DNA from: Cristatella mucedo
Lineage: Eukaryota; Bryozoa; Phylactolaemata; Cristatellidae
NCBI GenBank assembly: GCA_009760855.2
Contig: WPIO01000173.1
Location: 161,501 to 221,500, forward strand
DNA length: 60,000 nt
Direction: 5' to 3'
Positions 56,336 to 60,000 of this stretch are shown here, piece after piece. The notes under the pieces are model-generated. The model searched no databases. It was not told the DNA's origin and saw only the letters and a program-made list of their open reading frames with translations. Numbering within the stretch: the stretch's first letter is position 1; each line of letters starts with the position of its first letter. The position numbers and the translations under genes are program-made.

Positions 56336-56945
56336 AGGTTTATACTAGCTCAATTAGCAAAGCTTTCAAATGAGTTCTGAAGGCAAAACGAGGGATTGGC
56401 GCTGAGAATAGATTATAAGGATCCGGTGGCATACAAATGAAGAGATTGTGTGTCGGATGCATAGGCTGGTGAAAGGAGACGAAATGAATTGTAAGCTGGA
56501 TGCAGAATCTCAAACTGAATCCTAGGCTTGATGATAAGCCAATCACGCTCAGACGTAAGTATTTCTTACCGAGAATTTTTAGAAAATCAGATCTCCGGAA
56601 TAGGCAAAAGAATTTGCAGTTATCAACCACTACTTCCAAGTTCAGAAGTGTTACCAGCCAATCGATTATGCCGTAACAGCATCCATAATGATTATTCCGT
56701 ACACACACTGCTTGTGATAGTAGGTCACTGTTAACTTTGAAATTTACTCTTTTTCCAGAATTAAGCGACAGCCAAAGCAGACTTGAGCAAGATAATGGTA
56801 GCACCTAAACGTGAGTGACATCAATCTGTCGTCATTATGCAGCTTCAACATGAGGTAGCGTGCGTGGGTAATTCGTGGCGTTATGTGGCAGTTGGGAAGT
56901 TCGCTGCAGGCAAGCCCAGCATCAGAGTTGCGTAACATCTGTAAG
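56336..56945 (-). mobile_element. Diverged L2-like LINE, ORF2 C-terminal region
   Basis: Two minus-strand frames: 56744-56938 (ELPNCHITPRITHARYLMLK, LMSLTFRCYHYLAQV) corresponds to the post-RT stretch of lineage B, and 56340-56804 ends in PIPRFAFRTHLKALLIELV, like the LINE C-terminus. Wording differs enough to suggest a third L2-like family or a very old copy. Confidence 0.6.
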
Positions 56946-57580
56946 TACCTATATCCGAAGAAGGAGGACCTGCTAGTCGTGACTAAGTGAAGTTAAAACC
57001 ATGTCGAAAATTTATGGAGCACTTCGCTGTTTGTCATTGTCTCAAGCTGGAATGAAGTTTTGGAATCGTTCATAGCTGGACGTCGGCAGACATATTTAAG
57101 GAGCTCGTGCACTCTTCCATTTTAAATTGATTTCGAAGAAGAAGATTCATTGCATTGAAATGCTACGGAGTGTGCTGTTAAAAGTTAATATTTTGGCGAA
57201 ACATATTTATTACATTTTCATAAAATTCTCAGAGAACTTAATCCCAAGCAAGGCACTCTGCATAGACCGTAATACGGTTGAATAGTCCCTTTAGAGAACA
57301 TCTATTTAGGTACTTGGCTGGTACTGTAAAATTAGTATTAGCAGGCTGCGATGTAATCAAGCATAATATGACTTAGGATAACATACATAATAAGTTGACT
57401 TAATCTTGATTTAGTTCAATAAATTTTAAATTTTCTCAATATTTAACGTAAGAACTAACCACTGCAAGGGAACATATAGGGTTTTATGTACTACTAATCT
57501 ATAAGGAAAGATCAAATTTAGGTATTTTGATTGCATACAAATTTATTTGTGTACTATCGATAGATACAGATTTAGCTATA
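56946..57580. other. Unassigned AT-rich DNA
   Basis: Contains a decayed tail-like agagaacttaatcccaagca near 57230-57260, perhaps an old L2-type 3' end. Otherwise nothing. Confidence 0.35.
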
Positions 57581-57581
57581 A

Positions 57582-57750
57582 GTGGTGAGCCCTGATGTCA
57601 CACTAGGTAAGATGGCTGGTTTTCACGACCTCGGTTCCGAGGTCGTGGATTCAAATCCAGGAGTGGGCGATTCATTATCGCCAATGTAAATGTGGTCATA
57701 GCCGTAAAGGCTCTTCCGTCGCTCACAAAAAGGGCTATTAAATCAGCCAG
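57582..57750 (+). mobile_element. SINE-2, plus-strand copy
   Basis: tRNA-like head with an A-box-like tgtcacactaggtaaga and a B-box-like ggattcaaatcc (57647-57658), the palindromic cgacctcggttccgaggtcg (57629-57648), then the shared body and end (gctattaaatcagcc). Confidence 0.8.
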
Positions 57751-58390
57751 TATTTGGTCAGCCAATTCAAAAGCTGCATTTATGTAGCAATGGATGAGCC
57801 CCGGCTGCTATATGCTATAACTTTGGCAACGAAGAGAGGACCTAACCCAAACTATTAAGCCTAACTTCATTACAAGCAGTCGGTTGAGCTTAATTCCCTG
57901 ACAGCATTTAGGTTCTTCAGGCCTAATCCCAGAACTTGAAGTCACCTGAGCAAAGGTATTTTAGACAATGCCAGGACAAGTCTTGAGGCTTAACAACTAT
58001 TTAACCTGAATATAAGGTAGGATTTTTATCTAGAGGTGATGGATTGGCATGCAATTTATTTCAGAATTTTAAATTTCGGAATGACGTGGAGTTTCTAATT
58101 TATCTACAAATTATCTAATTGCCTTAAACAGTTAGCGATGTAGTTAATGAAGAAATGAAGCCTTACCTGCTGCTACAGGAAAGTTATCAAACGACCGGAA
58201 AATAAATTATAGTACCGAACAATCAAACGTAGTTCCCGAACAAAGCGAAGTTGAATATTTGCATTTGCTAACAATCCATTCTTGTTCCTCAGTGAAGAAA
58301 AACTATTCGGACCCACAGTATTTGCATCATCGTTCATGGAAATAGAAATGTGTTCAAATTTTACAGAGGGTAATCCTTTCTTGCCAACTC

Positions 58391-58455
58391 AAAGCGGCGG
58401 TGACAGCCGCTAAGGCTCTTCTGGGGCTGTCAAACTGAGGCTATTAAATTAGCCA
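58391..58455 (+). mobile_element. SINE-2 3' half
   Basis: Only the body end (cagccgctaaggctcttctg) and the 3' motif (ggctattaaattagcc) are present; the tRNA-like head is absent. Confidence 0.6.
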
Positions 58456-58930
58456 ATAATATTAATAAACATGATACTGAAAAAGTTATAGAATGTTACG
58501 TAGGACGCTTCGATGAAAAAAGAATGGCTTGGCAACTTCGTATGGCCGTAGAGGCGTTATACAGCCGGCAATTATGCTTAGAAGTTCAACAGCGATTCAA
58601 GTCCTCGGTTCTTAGGTTCATGAGATAGAGGCAGAGTTCTCTTTTGGGCCGTCTACAGAAGTATTGGTAAGTTCTGTTTTGCTGTTTCTCATGTACATAG
58701 CCTCGTTTTATCAAAATGTATGAAGATATATATATTTCTTTGTATTAAGGATCTGTAGAAATATTGAATGCGAAAGCATACATTAAGCCTCAGTGCCCGG
58801 CTCTGAAGAGGTTGAAAATGGTTCCTGCACTGTAGAATTAAGGGAAACTACTAGGCTACCGAGCCTGTCATGCCAATAAAGAATCACAGCAGCTGCAAGC
58901 CGGTAATAGCATGTAGCAACAATGATCGGA
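58456..58930. other. Unassigned DNA
   Basis: An open stretch near 58490-58625 (containing FDEKRMAWQLRMAVEAL) has a helical composition but no splice support. Nothing certain. Confidence 0.3.
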
Positions 58931-58934
58931 AAGT

Positions 58935-59110
58935 GGGTACCGTAGCACTGCCATATCTACCGGCTGCCTTTGATATGACGACGATATTCTACTTGAACGA
59001 TTAGGAACAGCGATCCGTCTGAATGGTGCTGTAATAGGCGTGGTCCGAATCCTACTTGTCAGATCGTTGCAGCCTATTATCCAACTACAGTGTCATAATC
59101 CCAAAATAAC
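58935..59110 (+). mobile_element. LINE RT fragment, L2-like
   Basis: Decayed first catalytic block: LPAAFDM followed, after a frameshift, by remnants equivalent to the IDH-xxLLERL, IGLNGAV and SYLSDRCSLL stretches. Closest in wording to lineage A. Confidence 0.6.
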
Positions 59111-59570
59111 CACACCCCCTTGATCTCAAGATAGAATGGGGTTTACACAAAACATGGCATTAAAGCAGGTCACTAATAATACGTGCCGTCCTCACCTCTT
59201 TTTTCATGTAGCCCCAGTCCAGGTAACGGCCGCTAGGGGGAGTCAAGTGAAAGCTCGGCCTTTGCTCTATTGCCGGCAGTATATGGCACGAGCTTTTCCG
59301 CATCGCCGAGCCATGAAGCTTTCCCCCGCATCACCACTCTTCGATTCGGGACCGGTCTCTCCAAACGCACGGGGCTTCCGGGCATTCGCCCTAACGCAAG
59401 CCGCTGTCTTCTGGATTGCAACCGGTGTCGCCTCTCGAGACACTCGTGAGGCAGATGCCTAGAGCCTAGGCTCCTCTCCGACTGTCTTTAGCCGCTCCGT
59501 CGGCCACTCCAGCGTTATCGTCTTCAGTCTCTCGGCGTACACCGGTCCCACCTCCACTACAGGCGTCTCG
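59111..59570. other. GC-rich transition region
   Basis: Open frames exist on both strands (plus 59136-59462, minus 59233-59421), but neither shows a domain. Probably linked to the coding-like region to its right. Confidence 0.25.
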
Positions 59571-60000
59571 CTACCGTCTTCTGCAGGGCCCCTCGCACGT
59601 CTCAGTCACCAGCAGTTGAGAAACCAAGGCGACCGCAATGTGTGCCAAAATCTGCTGCTGCTTCTCCTTGGTCTTTACCTCAGACATCTCAGCAAACATC
59701 TGGTTGGCCCTCGTGGAGAGAGTCTCGCTCGCCTCTTTAGCTGGTGCTTCACGCAGTTCCTCAGAAGCTAACACTTTGCTCCATGCCGCCGTCACCTCCG
59801 AGAACTTTAGCTCTGACTCGCTGGCCACCACCACTGCCCCGCTCTCCACCAGTGGTTTCCCAGCCGCTGCGGCGTCTCTGGCAGATGCAGGCCCCTCTTG
59901 CCGGATACTGCCTCTCTGTACTGGATGCCCCCACCTTGTTTGTGGACGCCGCCTCGGCGGGCTCTGCCACCGCCTCTGTCACCGCCTCCTCGGACATCAT
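59571..60000 (-). CDS. GC-rich coding-like region, unknown, runs off right edge
   Basis: The DNA becomes clearly GC-rich. On the minus strand one frame is open from about 59980 to 59571; its first ATG is at 59849. The product is Ala/Glu-rich and helical (ESELKFSEVTAAWSKVL, ASEELREAPAKEASETL, QMFAEMSEVKTKEKQQQIL). Another frame starting at 60000 (MMSEEAVTEAVAEPAEAAST) also looks protein-like, so a frameshift or an exon boundary near 59920 is possible. No family recognised; a retroelement Gag or a host exon are both possible. Confidence 0.35.

Noticed and set aside
58490-58625. Possible exon with FDEKRMAWQLRMAVEAL
   Set aside because: No convincing splice sites and no recognised family; its length is compatible with chance.

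Overview
The window comes from the nuclear genome of a multicellular animal, probably an invertebrate. There are no operons or bacterial signals. Coding sequence is split by GT-AG introns, and most of the DNA is a graveyard of retroelements. The phylum cannot be fixed from the sequence alone. The immune-type domains (a RING/B-box TRIM protein and a CARD domain), the L2-like LINEs, the tRNA-derived SINEs and the Gypsy and hAT remnants are all ordinary animal genome content.

Host genes are few and incomplete. On the minus strand at 15890-16916 lies a long TRIM-type exon (RING, B-boxes, coiled coil) ending in a consensus splice donor. On the plus strand, 52972-53133 and 55295-55426 are two phase-0 exons that together encode one CARD domain, separated by an intron of about 2.2 kb filled with LINE debris. 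A short symmetric phase-1 exon candidate lies at 9958-10098 (minus). Weaker candidates are a CARD-like ORF near 11.6 kb, a membrane-anchor ORF at 50.6 kb and a GC-rich coding-like stretch at 59.57-60.0 kb.

Two L2-like LINE lineages dominate. Lineage A (0-3 kb, 7.1-8.5 kb, 13.8-15.1 kb, 25.5-26.4 kb, 35.2/40.5 kb, 53.7 kb) ends in a TTACA-type repeat. Lineage B (more than 20 copies) ends in a conserved hairpin followed by ATT repeats. A tRNA-derived SINE (SINE-1) carries a hairpin tail very like lineage B, which suggests it used the LINE machinery. A second tRNA-derived SINE (SINE-2) has its own conserved 3' end.

Region by region: 0-9.8 kb is LINE A/B debris. 9.9-13.8 kb is mostly unrecognised, with the exon candidate, SINE-2 and the CARD-like ORF. 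13.8-17.6 kb holds LINEs, the TRIM exon, another retroelement fragment and SINE-1. 18-31 kb is LINE B debris with an inserted piece of mitochondrial ND5 (NUMT) at 28.7-29.5 kb. 31.36-42.14 kb is a head-to-tail tandem duplication of about 5.5 kb, nearly identical, with one copy lacking about 211 bp. 42.15-47.72 kb is a broken Gypsy retrotransposon with a LINE B nested inside it. 47.9-48.2 kb is a hAT terminus. 48.4-60 kb contains LINE debris, SINE-2 copies, the CARD exons and the GC-rich right edge.

No multi-gene system was found. The most interesting points are the SINE/LINE shared tail, the NUMT sandwiched between two LINE tails, the recent tandem duplication, the split CARD gene and the scrambled Gypsy protease region.
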